NCBI GenBank assembly: GCA_003151875.1
Contig: PLYW01000177.1
Span: 653-21,412 of the forward strand
DNA length: 20,760 nt
Source: Acidobacteriaceae bacterium
Lineage (GTDB): Bacteria > Acidobacteriota > Terriglobia > Terriglobales > Acidobacteriaceae
Direction: 5' to 3'
The stretch's first letter is position 1, and every line of letters begins with the position of its first letter. A program made the translations under genes and the position numbers. Below are positions 7,698 through 14,875 of this stretch, one piece after another. A model generated the notes under the pieces. It saw only the letters and a list, made by a program, of their open reading frames with translations. It was not told the DNA's origin and searched no databases.

Positions 7698-7844
7698 GGC
7701 ACGGCTTCAGCCGTGCCGTAACCTGCCGGCATTATGGTGGCTTTAGCCACTGAGGGACTTCGATATTTGAAACGAATTGCGAACTTCCTCCGGGGCTAAA
7801 GCCCAACTCTCATACGCACGTAACGGCGCGGCTAAAGCCGCGCC
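7698..7844. repeat. Four tetraloop hairpins with constant core
   Basis: The 416-base gap between the two M13 genes holds four short perfect hairpins with 4-base loops: 7698-7717 (stem GGCACGGC, loop TTCA), 7737-7750 (GTGGC, TTTA), 7793-7804 (GGGC, TAAA) and 7825-7844 (GGCGCGGC, TAAA). The core GGC-TTYA-GCC is constant and TAAA is the same core inverted, so two units point one way and two the other. Stem sequences outside the core differ yet always self-pair. The same class forms the array at 14558-14745. Confidence 0.8.
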
Positions 7845-7953
7845 CTTTCAAAGCTTGCTATGTGCAGCACCAGAAATCGACGACTAATTCAACTGAAAGC
7901 CACACCACCCTGAGTCGTTAGTCAACGGTGGATACGTACTGACCACCGCACAA

Positions 7954-7983
7954 GTTCGGCAGGAACTGAAAGCCCTGCCGAAC
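7954..7983 (-). terminator. Candidate terminator hairpin of M13 copy B
   Basis: A perfect 10-base stem (GTTCGGCAGG at 7954-7963, CCTGCCGAAC at 7974-7983) with a 10-base loop, placed 20 bases after the stop codon of the second M13 gene. In the direction of transcription only a TT follows the stem, so it is not a classic U-run terminator. An mRNA 3'-end stabiliser is equally possible. Confidence 0.45.
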
Positions 7984-8002
7984 GTCTGAACGTGTTATAG
8001 CC

Positions 8003-10063
8003 TTACCAAACCCGGCAGGCGTTCTCGCGCACCATGGGCTGGCCCGCCTTGCAACCGAATGCCTCCTGGAATGCAGCCGAGTTCTGCACCGCCCCATTCA
8101 CCCGCCAGCGTCCGGGTGAGTGCGGGTCGGTGATGGCCAACACTCGGGCCTGCTGGTCGGTCACGTTCTGGCACCAGATCTGGCCATACGCCAGGAAGAA
8201 GCGCTGCTGTGGCGTGTAACCGTCAATGGGCTTCACCGGCGTGTTGCCAAGGATATTCATCAGCGCCATGTAGGCCAGCTTAAGGCCACCATTGTCGGCA
8301 GTGTTCTCGCCCAGCGTGAGTTTGCCGTTAACATGCACCTCACCTTTGTCGTCTTTCACGGCGACGAAGCTGGAATATTCATCGGCGGTGCAGCCCGCGC
8401 GTTCTTCGAAGGCCTTGCCGTCCTGCGCAGTCCACCAGTCCTTCAGGTTTCCCTGAGCATCGTACTTGCGGCCCTGATCGTCGAAGCCGTGGGTCAGCTC
8501 GTGGCCGATTACGACTCCGATGCCGCCATAGTTCACCGCCTCGTCCATGTTCATGCCGTAGAACGGCGGTTGCAGGATGCCGGCAGGAAAGTTGATGTCG
8601 TTCATCGGTGGACGGTAATAGGCGTTTACCGTCGGCGGAGTCATCGACCAGTCCTTGCGATCAGTGGGCTTCTCCATCTTGTTGTACTGGCGATGGGTCT
8701 CGAAGGCAGCGGCGCGCGTCGCGTTGCCGGCGTAATCGTCGCGGTTGACGATGACCGTGCTGTAATCCCGCCAGGTGTCGGGATAGCCGATGTTGTTGAC
8801 GATCGCAGCCAGCTTTACGTACGCCTGCTGCTTGGTGGTGTCGGACATCCAGGTCAACTGCCCGACGTCGCTGTGCATGGCCTGCTCGATGGCTTGCACC
8901 ATTTTGACGGTGCGCGCCTTATTGTCCGGCCCAAATACCTTGTCCACATAAAGCTGGCCCAGGGCCATGCCGAGGCTGCGGTCGGTCGAACGGATGCAAC
9001 GCTTCCAGCGCGGCTCAATTTCTTTTTGCCCGCCCATGTACTGGCGATTGAACTGAAAGTCTTCGTCCACAAATGCCTTCGTCAGCAACGGCGCGTAGGT
9101 GGCGAGCGTATGCCAGCGGAGATAGGTCTTCCAATCGTTGAGCGCCACCGCGTCGAGCTGCTGGTTCACTGCCTTGAAGAAATCCGGATTGCCGACGTTC
9201 AGGCTGGTGAACTTCGGCGAGCCGTTGTCGGCGAAATAGCGAGTGAGCTCGAAGTTCGGAGCCAGCGCGGCGATCTCCGTTGCCGGCATCATGTGGTCGC
9301 GTGTCTTCGGATCGCGACGCACGGTGCGGTCCATGGCGGCCTGTGCCAGCCCGGTTTCGACGGCCAGCACCGTCTTAGCTTCGGCGGCGGCGACTTCCGG
9401 TTTATCGCCTGCCAGCTCGAACATCTTCTGCACGTGCTCTTGATACTTTTGCCGCGTCTCCACCGACTTGGCATCGTCTTTGATGTAGTAGTCACGATCG
9501 GGCAGCGTGATTCCACCCTGGTCGAGGTTCGGGATGGTCAAACTGGAATCGTGCATGTCCGGCATGGGATAGAAGCTGAACAGCACGGGGATGCCATGGC
9601 TGTGCATGTAGGCGACCTGGGGAATGATCTCCTGCTTGGTCTTTATGGCTGCAATGCGCTCCATCTCGGGCTGCAGCGGTGCGCGCCCCTTCTTCTCGAC
9701 TGCGCTCTCATCCATGCACGCCGCATAATAATCGCCAACTTTCTGCTGGATGGCGCTGCGTTTGCCCGGCGCTTGTGCCTGGTCGAGCAGATCGCGCAGA
9801 ACATAGAGATTGTGCTCGTCCAGCTCATTGAAGCGGCCCCACCTTGTCTTGTCGGCGGGAATGGGATTGTTCTTTATCCAGTTACCGCACGAATAATGGT
9901 AGAAATCCACGCAGGGATCGACGGTCTTGTCGATGGCCGTCAAGTCAAAGTTGGGGATTTGCTTGGGAAGCTCGGAGGAAGGGGCAGCAGAAGGCGCTGT
10001 CTGGGCCACGGATAGTGCGGCAGCCAGCAGTAATGGAAGAACTGCAAGAGAACGGATCCGCAT
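8003..10063 (-). CDS. Secreted M13 (neprilysin/PepO-like) metallopeptidase, copy B
   Basis: Paralogue of the preceding M13 enzyme, 686 residues from the start used here. Signal peptide MRIRSLAVLPLLLAAALSVA is followed by a short Ala/Pro/Ser linker. N-domain motifs are FDLTAIDKTVDPCVDFYHYS, FNELDEHN and LPDRDYYIKDD. Catalytic motifs are NAYY at 480-483, HELTH at 521-525 (zinc His521 and His525, Glu522), GENTADNGG with Glu586 and Asp590, His648 and Arg654 (HSPGRWR), and terminal CRVW. ATG 10063 is preferred over an upstream ATG at 10093 because GAGG lies 5 bases before it and the signal peptide begins there. Similarity to copy A runs the whole length, indicating tandem duplication, but the catalytic halves are much closer than the N-terminal halves. 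The spacer to copy A holds repeats, so each gene probably has its own transcript. Confidence 0.95.
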   Translation of the reverse strand: MRIRSLAVLPLLLAAALSVAQTAPSAAPSSELPKQIPNFDLTAIDKTVDPCVDFYHYSCGNWIKNNPIPADKTRWGRFNELDEHNLYVLRDLLDQAQAPGKRSAIQQKVGDYYAACMDESAVEKKGRAPLQPEMERIAAIKTKQEIIPQVAYMHSHGIPVLFSFYPMPDMHDSSLTIPNLDQGGITLPDRDYYIKDDAKSVETRQKYQEHVQKMFELAGDKPEVAAAEAKTVLAVETGLAQAAMDRTVRRDPKTRDHMMPATEIAALAPNFELTRYFADNGSPKFTSLNVGNPDFFKAVNQQLDAVALNDWKTYLRWHTLATYAPLLTKAFVDEDFQFNRQYMGGQKEIEPRWKRCIRSTDRSLGMALGQLYVDKVFGPDNKARTVKMVQAIEQAMHSDVGQLTWMSDTTKQQAYVKLAAIVNNIGYPDTWRDYSTVIVNRDDYAGNATRAAAFETHRQYNKMEKPTDRKDWSMTPPTVNAYYRPPMNDINFPAGILQPPFYGMNMDEAVNYGGIGVVIGHELTHGFDDQGRKYDAQGNLKDWWTAQDGKAFEERAGCTADEYSSFVAVKDDKGEVHVNGKLTLGENTADNGGLKLAYMALMNILGNTPVKPIDGYTPQQRFFLAYGQIWCQNVTDQQARVLAITDPHSPGRWRVNGAVQNSAAFQEAFGCKAGQPMVRENACRVW

Positions 10064-10244
10064 ATTTGCCTCGTATATGAATTGGCGCTCCACGGCAAGC
10101 CAGTCAGCTTGCGAGGCGCGCTGACAAAAGATAGGACAGAGTGCGTCCTGCAGAGACGAAGAAGGTCTCCACAGGAAACACTACTACAACGGCTATTAGA
10201 CTGGGAAATTAGTGCCGGGTGAGCAGGAATAAAGTGACAGCGGT

Positions 10245-11324
10245 TTAGAACAGCTTCAGGTGGATGGTCAGATACTTCTTGGGATCCTGACGGACGGCCT
10301 TGATGAGGTCACGCGTCTCTACCAGCAGCTTGTTGGTATTGTCGTACATCGAAGGATCTTTCAGGAACTTGCCGGCGCTGCCCTCGCCCTTGTCCAGCCG
10401 GTCAGCGATGCTGTTGAGACGAGTGATGGTGTTGTCAAGCTTGCGCGCCAGCTCCTCGTCCTTGGCAAACTTGCCCAGCGTGCCCTTTCCGGCGTTGATA
10501 CCGGAGATCAGCTCGTTGGATTGGGCGACAGCCTTGTTGGCGTTGTCATAGAGAGAGGGGTCTTTGAGAAACTTGCCGATGGTTCCGTTGCCGTTATTGA
10601 CCTCATCGATGATCTTGTTGAGGTTGTCGATGGAGGCATTGGCCTTCTGATAGAGTTCGTCGCTGTTGATGAGCTTGCCGATCGTCCCGTTCGGCGAGTT
10701 AATCTGGCTCACAACCTGCTGCATCTGGCTCAGCATGTCGTTGGCTCGATTGAACAGTGAGGGGTCGTAGATGACCTTGCCGATGGAGCCCTGGCCGCTC
10801 TGGATGTAGGTAAGAATGCTGTCCAGCCGCTTCACCAGAGTGTCGACATTTTCCAGCGTGCCCTGACTGGCGCGCACCACGTCCTGCAGTTGCGGCACAT
10901 CCTTGGTGGGCAGCTCAACCCCGTTTTGCATGGGGCCGCCCTGTGCCTGGCGGCAATCCATGTCCACGAAAACTTCGCCCAGCACGCCGGCCGTTGTCAG
11001 CTCAACCTGGCAATCACTGCGCATGGTGTCGGCGTATTTGGTGGTGATCTTCATGGTCACTTCCACCGGCGCCAGGCGGCGCTTGGGATCGGCCACCACG
11101 CGAATTCCAGTGACGTTGCCGATGTCCACGCCCTCCAGTCGCACCGGTGCGCCAACCCGCAGGCCACCCGCGTTGTCCACGTAAGAACGAACTACAATTT
11201 TCTTGGTGAAGAGACCGGTGGTGCCGGTCATGACGAAGATGAGAACCGCGAGGGTCACGAGGGCGACAAGCACGGTCAGCCCCACTCGGAGCTGCGACCA
11301 TTTCACCTGTTTTTCGCTTGGCAC
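10245..11324 (-). CDS. MCE/MlaD-family lipid-transport protein with 34-residue repeats
   Basis: A 359-residue membrane-anchored protein resembling the substrate-binding subunit of MCE (Mla-type) lipid ABC transporters. A single N-terminal membrane segment spans about residues 12-33. The MCE domain is about 42-122 (VVRSYVDNAGGLRVGAPVRL, EGVDIGNVTGI, TTAGVLGEVFVDM). The region 176-345 is five exact 34-residue repeats (see separate entry), and the tail is DPKKYLTIHLKLF. In this family such C-terminal helices span or line the periplasm. Start is GTG 11324, with an in-frame TAG two codons upstream and only a weak ribosome site; GTG 11306 is possible. No MlaE permease or MlaF ATPase gene is adjacent, so it stands alone or works with a distant transporter. 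Confidence 0.88.
   Translation of the reverse strand: MPSEKQVKWSQLRVGLTVLVALVTLAVLIFVMTGTTGLFTKKIVVRSYVDNAGGLRVGAPVRLEGVDIGNVTGIRVVADPKRRLAPVEVTMKITTKYADTMRSDCQVELTTAGVLGEVFVDMDCRQAQGGPMQNGVELPTKDVPQLQDVVRASQGTLENVDTLVKRLDSILTYIQSGQGSIGKVIYDPSLFNRANDMLSQMQQVVSQINSPNGTIGKLINSDELYQKANASIDNLNKIIDEVNNGNGTIGKFLKDPSLYDNANKAVAQSNELISGINAGKGTLGKFAKDEELARKLDNTITRLNSIADRLDKGEGSAGKFLKDPSMYDNTNKLLVETRDLIKAVRQDPKKYLTIHLKLF
10290..10799 (-). repeat. Five 34-residue (102-base) repeats inside the MCE gene
   Basis: Repeat boundaries fall at residues 176-209, 210-243, 244-277, 278-311 and 312-345 with no gaps. Each opens with GxG[ST]xGK, followed by a mostly D-x-x-L/M stretch and a helix rich in N, L and I. 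Examples of the opening are GQGSIGK, NGTIGK, GNGTIGK, GKGTLGK and GEGSAGK. The fourth unit has lost the aromatic Y/F near position 15. DNA identity between units is modest, so the repetition is old. Confidence 0.9.
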
Positions 11325-11404
11325 GTTCTAGTAATCGCCCCTTGCAGGCGCCTGCCGCACCGCCCCGCGACAACCGCTGCCGATTGCACTTCTGCAAGCT
11401 CCCG

Positions 11405-11432
11405 ATCATAACATGAGAGGCAAGCGCGCCAA
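11405..11432 (-). promoter_or_regulatory. Candidate promoter for the MCE gene
   Basis: On the minus strand, TTGGCG (11427-11432) and TATGAT (11405-11410) are separated by 16 bases, about 80 bases before the GTG start. A 12-base palindrome, GCAGGCGCCTGC, at 11344-11355 lies within the predicted leader. Pattern match only. Confidence 0.4.
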
Positions 11433-11444
11433 GCAAAAGTGCAC

Positions 11445-11633
11445 TTAGCGTTTGGCCGGTTTGCGGCGCGCCGCACGGGCATGGAGTCTCTGTCGGACCA
11501 CCTCGACCATCTCGGGCGTAACCTCAATGGGGTCGCCGGAGTTAACAGCGTCAAGCAGGATCTGCTCCAGCTGCTCTTTGGCATGGCGCTTCTGATGAGC
11601 ACGCAGCAAACCACTCAGATATTCAGCTCTCAT
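11445..11633 (-). CDS. ParD-like antitoxin fragment, coupled to upstream gene
   Basis: Encodes 62 residues, beginning MRAEYLSGLLRAHQKRHAKE and containing the stretch LLDAVNSGDPIEVTPEM. This resembles the C-terminal, toxin-binding half of ParD/CopG-type antitoxins. The N-terminal ribbon-helix-helix strand expected before EYLSGLL is absent, so it looks truncated. The tail is strongly basic (RARRKPAKR in part). The ATG overlaps the stop of the acyl-CoA synthetase gene (ATGA, shared bases 11630-11633), which indicates translational coupling and argues that it is really translated. An upstream in-frame extension to 11702 exists but lies inside the synthetase gene. No ParE/RelE-like toxin follows. 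The family link is from motif memory, so function is uncertain. Confidence 0.65.
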   Translation of the reverse strand: MRAEYLSGLLRAHQKRHAKEQLEQILLDAVNSGDPIEVTPEMVEVVRQRLHARAARRKPAKR

Positions 11634-14389
11634 AACTCCAGCTCGGCCCGGATGGTGTTGTCTTCCATACTCGAGAACATCTTGAACCCGTGCTTGACGC
11701 ACACCGCCCGCATTTCGCGGTTCTCGGGAAGCATGGTGGAGACGACCCGTTTAAGTTTCTCGTCGCGGGCAAATTCAATCATGCGCCGATAAAGCTCTGA
11801 TCCCAGACCCTTATGTTGAGCGCCGTCGGTAGCCACGGCGGCCAGTTCGGCTTCATCCTGGCCATGCAGTTTGCTGAGCCGGCCGACCGCCAGGATCTCG
11901 CCCTCGCCCGCTTCGTTCTTGCGTTCCGCAACCAACGCCATCTCGCGGTTGTAGTCAATAAAGCAAGCCCGGGTCAGGCGCTCGTGAGCGGTGCGCTGCG
12001 TCAGCTTCAACGGCTGGAAGTACCGCAGATAGACGCTCCTTTCCGACAGCTTCTTGTGGAACTCAATCATCATCGGCTCGTCTTCCGGCCGGATAGGCCG
12101 GATCACTACGTCGTTCCCGTCCTTCATCTTCCAGGTCTTGACCAGGTGAAGCGGGTAAGGACGAATGGCGGAGGTAGGCAGCTTGTCTTCCGTCATGTCC
12201 AGACCATGGACCACCACCCGCGCGTCCAACGCAAGGATGCGCTCCGGTGAAGCCAGCAGCGGGTTGATGTCAATTTCCTTGATCCACGGCTGCTCGACGA
12301 CGAGCTGGCTGAAGCGCACCAGCAGATCTTCCAATGCCGAAAGATCAACCGGCTTGCGCCCGCGAACTCCCTTCAGCGCTTTCAGGATTTTGGTCTGTTC
12401 CATCATGCGGCGGGCGAGGGTGGAATTCAGAGGCGGCAGGGCCAGGGCACGATCTTCAAAGACCTCGACCAACTGTCCCCCGGTCCCAAACAGGATGACG
12501 GGACCGAATTGCTCGTCGAGACTGCTGCCGACGATCAACTCGTAGCCATCCAGCTTCACCATGGACTGCACCGTAACACCTTGAAAGTGCTCGGCGCCGG
12601 CTTTTTCGGTGACCGACTGCTGGATGGCCTGAAAGGCGGCCTTTACCGCGCCCGCATCGCGCAGATTCAACTGCACCCCGCCCACATCCGTCTTGTGTGT
12701 GATGGTAAGCGAGTGCAGCTTCAGCACGACGGGATAGCCAATCTCGTCGGCAGCTTGCAGCGCTTCCGGTTCGGTGATGGCTATGCGGGTGTCAACCGTT
12801 GGAATGTCGTAGGCCTTGAGCAACTGCTTCGATTCATACTCCGTCAGGATAGTGCGGCCCGACTGACGGGCCTGCTGGATGATGTTCCCGGCTTTGCCGC
12901 GTTGCACGTCGGCCTCGGCATGTTGCGGCAGCGCTGGAGTTTCGTACAGCCCCTTCAGGTTGTAGGAATAACGCCACATATAGTTGAAGGCGCGCACCGC
13001 GCTATCGGGAAACTGGAAGGTCGGAATGCCCGCCTGGTTCAGTATCTGCTCGCCCGCCGCGACCTCGGCGCCGCCCATCCAGCTCGCCAGCACTGGCTTA
13101 TTAAGTCCCTTGGCGTACGGCTTCAGCTTCTCGGCAATCTGGGTCGGGTTGGTCATGTCCTGCGGGGTCAGCACCACCAGCATGCCGTCAATGCTGGGAT
13201 CTTTGGCGGCGATCTCCAGCGATTTGGCATAGCGCTCAGGTTCGGCGTCGCCCAGGATATCCACCGGGTTGTTGTGGCTCCACTGCGGCGGAAGAATCTT
13301 GTCGAACGCGTCTAGCGTCTCGGCTGACAACTCGGCCAACTCGCCGCCACCCGCAACCAAGGCGTCGGTGGCCAGCACGCCGGGACCACCGGCATTGGTT
13401 AGAATGCACAGCCGCTTGCCCCGAGGCCGGGGCTGCTTGGCCAAAACATCGGACATGAAGAAAATGTCGGCGATGCTGTTGACGCGCAGTACGCCGCTGC
13501 GCCGGAAGGCGGCATCGAACACCTCGTCGCTGCCGGTGAGGGCTCCGGTGTGGGAGGCCGCCGCTTTGGCCGCCGCAGCCGTGCGTCCCGCCTTGATCAC
13601 AATCACCGGCTTGGTCAGCGAAACCTCGCGCGCGGCGGAGAGGAACGCGCCCGCGTCGCCAATGGATTCCATGTAGATCACGATGCTCTTGGTGCGTGGA
13701 TCATTGCCGAAGTAGTCCACCAGGTCGCCCCAGTTCACGTCGAGCATGGAGCCGACGGAGACGAAGCCGCTGAAGCCCACATTCTCACGCAGGCTCCAGT
13801 CCAGCACGGCTGTGCATAGTGCACCGCTCTGGCTGATGAAAGCGACGTTTCCCGGCCGCGCCACGGTGTGGGCAAAGGTCGCATTGAACCCGCGAACCGG
13901 ATTCATGACCCCCAGGCAATTGGGGCCGATCAGGCGCATCTTGCCGCGAATAATCTCTGAGATCCGCCGCTCCAGTTCTTTGCCGTGCTCACCGTGCTCC
14001 TTGAACCCGGCGGAGATCACGATGGCGGCGGGGATGCCTAGCTCCACCGACTCGGCAATGAGGTCGGGTACGGTATCGGCGGGGGTGGTGAGCACTACCA
14101 GGTCCACTTTGTCGGGAAGGTCGCGGACGCTGGGATAGGCCTTGATACCCAGCACATTGGGACGCTTGGCATTGACCGGGAACACCGTGCCGCCAAATGG
14201 GCTGCTGAGCAGGTTCCACAACACCGAACGGCCTACGCTGCCCGCCCGCTCCGACGCCCCGATTACGGCTACGCTTTGGGGAAGAAACAGGGCATCGAGA
14301 GGATGGACTTCCGAGCGGTAAACGTCGGACGAAGGATCGGCTTTGATGACGCCGGTACTTCCGGGTTTGGCGGCGGTAACAGTGGTCAT
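11630..14389 (-). CDS. ADP-forming acyl-CoA synthetase fused to GNAT acetyltransferase (Pat/PatZ type)
   Basis: A 919-residue fusion. Residues about 28-125 are a CoA-binding Rossmann domain (SVAVIGASERAGSVG). Residues 145-480 are succinyl-CoA-ligase-like parts (LIGPNCLGVMNP, FISQSGAL) with the phospho-histidine motif ASHTGALTGSDE, His280. Residues 505-730 are an ATP-grasp domain (GYPVVLKLHS, ILFGTGGQLVEVFEDRALALPP, EIDINPLL). Residues 755-919 are a GNAT domain with the acetyl-CoA loop QHKGLGSELY. The Pat/PatZ enzymes acetylate lysines of acetyl-CoA synthetase and other proteins. In the Salmonella protein, as I recall, the histidine is replaced and the ligase half is only a sensor. Here it is intact, so acyl-CoA/ATP chemistry may persist. 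ATG 14389 has GAGG 5 bases before it. It is divergent from purM. Confidence 0.93.
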   Translation of the reverse strand: MTTVTAAKPGSTGVIKADPSSDVYRSEVHPLDALFLPQSVAVIGASERAGSVGRSVLWNLLSSPFGGTVFPVNAKRPNVLGIKAYPSVRDLPDKVDLVVLTTPADTVPDLIAESVELGIPAAIVISAGFKEHGEHGKELERRISEIIRGKMRLIGPNCLGVMNPVRGFNATFAHTVARPGNVAFISQSGALCTAVLDWSLRENVGFSGFVSVGSMLDVNWGDLVDYFGNDPRTKSIVIYMESIGDAGAFLSAAREVSLTKPVIVIKAGRTAAAAKAAASHTGALTGSDEVFDAAFRRSGVLRVNSIADIFFMSDVLAKQPRPRGKRLCILTNAGGPGVLATDALVAGGGELAELSAETLDAFDKILPPQWSHNNPVDILGDAEPERYAKSLEIAAKDPSIDGMLVVLTPQDMTNPTQIAEKLKPYAKGLNKPVLASWMGGAEVAAGEQILNQAGIPTFQFPDSAVRAFNYMWRYSYNLKGLYETPALPQHAEADVQRGKAGNIIQQARQSGRTILTEYESKQLLKAYDIPTVDTRIAITEPEALQAADEIGYPVVLKLHSLTITHKTDVGGVQLNLRDAGAVKAAFQAIQQSVTEKAGAEHFQGVTVQSMVKLDGYELIVGSSLDEQFGPVILFGTGGQLVEVFEDRALALPPLNSTLARRMMEQTKILKALKGVRGRKPVDLSALEDLLVRFSQLVVEQPWIKEIDINPLLASPERILALDARVVVHGLDMTEDKLPTSAIRPYPLHLVKTWKMKDGNDVVIRPIRPEDEPMMIEFHKKLSERSVYLRYFQPLKLTQRTAHERLTRACFIDYNREMALVAERKNEAGEGEILAVGRLSKLHGQDEAELAAVATDGAQHKGLGSELYRRMIEFARDEKLKRVVSTMLPENREMRAVCVKHGFKMFSSMEDNTIRAELEL

Positions 14390-14557
14390 GATTCCCTCAC
14401 AGGATTAAATTCCAGTTTAAGCCCTGGCGGATTGTGCCGGGAGCAGCTTGTCGCAAAAAGTCGTGCTGCCGATCACAAAATTTCCCGTATTGTGCCTTGC
14501 AAGAAATGAACTGGAATGGCGTCTTCGCGGACTGCGGAAAAACTCTGGGGAAGGCTT

Positions 14558-14745
14558 TTGGTGGGAGCCCCCTGCTTCAGCAGGGGGGAGCTGGACTTCA
14601 GTCCAGCGGAGAAGGAGCGACTTTTGAAATGGGCTTTAGCCCCGGGTTTTTCGATTGCCAGCGCTAAAGCGCGTGATCGGGGCCGAACTCTTCCCGGAGC
14701 GCTGAAGCGCTCCTTCCCCCGCATAAATGCGGGGGCTTCCACCAA
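14558..14745. repeat. Six-hairpin array closed by a long-range stem
   Basis: Six perfect hairpins, each with a 4-base loop: 14568-14587 (CCCCCTGC/TTCA), 14590-14607 (GCTGGAC/TTCA), 14631-14642 (GGGC/TTTA), 14661-14672 (GCGC/TAAA), 14696-14713 (GGAGCGC/TGAA) and 14716-14735 (CCCCCGCA/TAAA). The ends pair too: 14558-14569 TTGGTGGGAGCC with 14734-14745 GGCTTCCACCAA, 12 pairs including one G-U, although this shares a few bases with the outermost hairpins. Alternative pairings include 14611-14619 with 14708-14716 and 14639-14644 with 14678-14683. It fills most of the 486-base spacer between the acyl-CoA synthetase gene and purM. The open frame running through it into purM is incidental. Confidence 0.82.
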
Positions 14746-14810
14746 GACTGCTTTGCCTGCTTCGACCTCTGCGCCGGAAACACCTAGAACAGCCCAGCCA
14801 AAACGCGGAA

Positions 14811-14819
14811 TGATACAAT
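14811..14819 (+). promoter_or_regulatory. Candidate extended -10 promoter for purM
   Basis: TGATACAAT: a TG two positions ahead of a TACAAT hexamer, five of six bases to consensus, with no good -35. Transcription would begin near 14826, giving a leader of about 50 bases and leaving the hairpin array outside the transcript. It also makes the in-frame ATG at 14810 unusable, favouring the TTG start. Confidence 0.45.
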
Positions 14820-14875
14820 GCCCTTTCCCGCGTAACAATCTGCGGCGATGCGCTCCCTGGACTGGACCCCGACAC

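Noticed and set aside
8120..10015. Long plus-strand open frame opposite the second M13 gene
   Set aside because: It is the antisense shadow of a high-GC coding gene. Its histidine- and valine-rich composition and lack of any motif argue against a real protein.
14516..14875. In-frame N-terminal extension of purM by 120 codons
   Set aside because: The extension is the translation of the hairpin array, has no resemblance to PurM, and lies upstream of the likely promoter. The family starts near the TTG at 14876.
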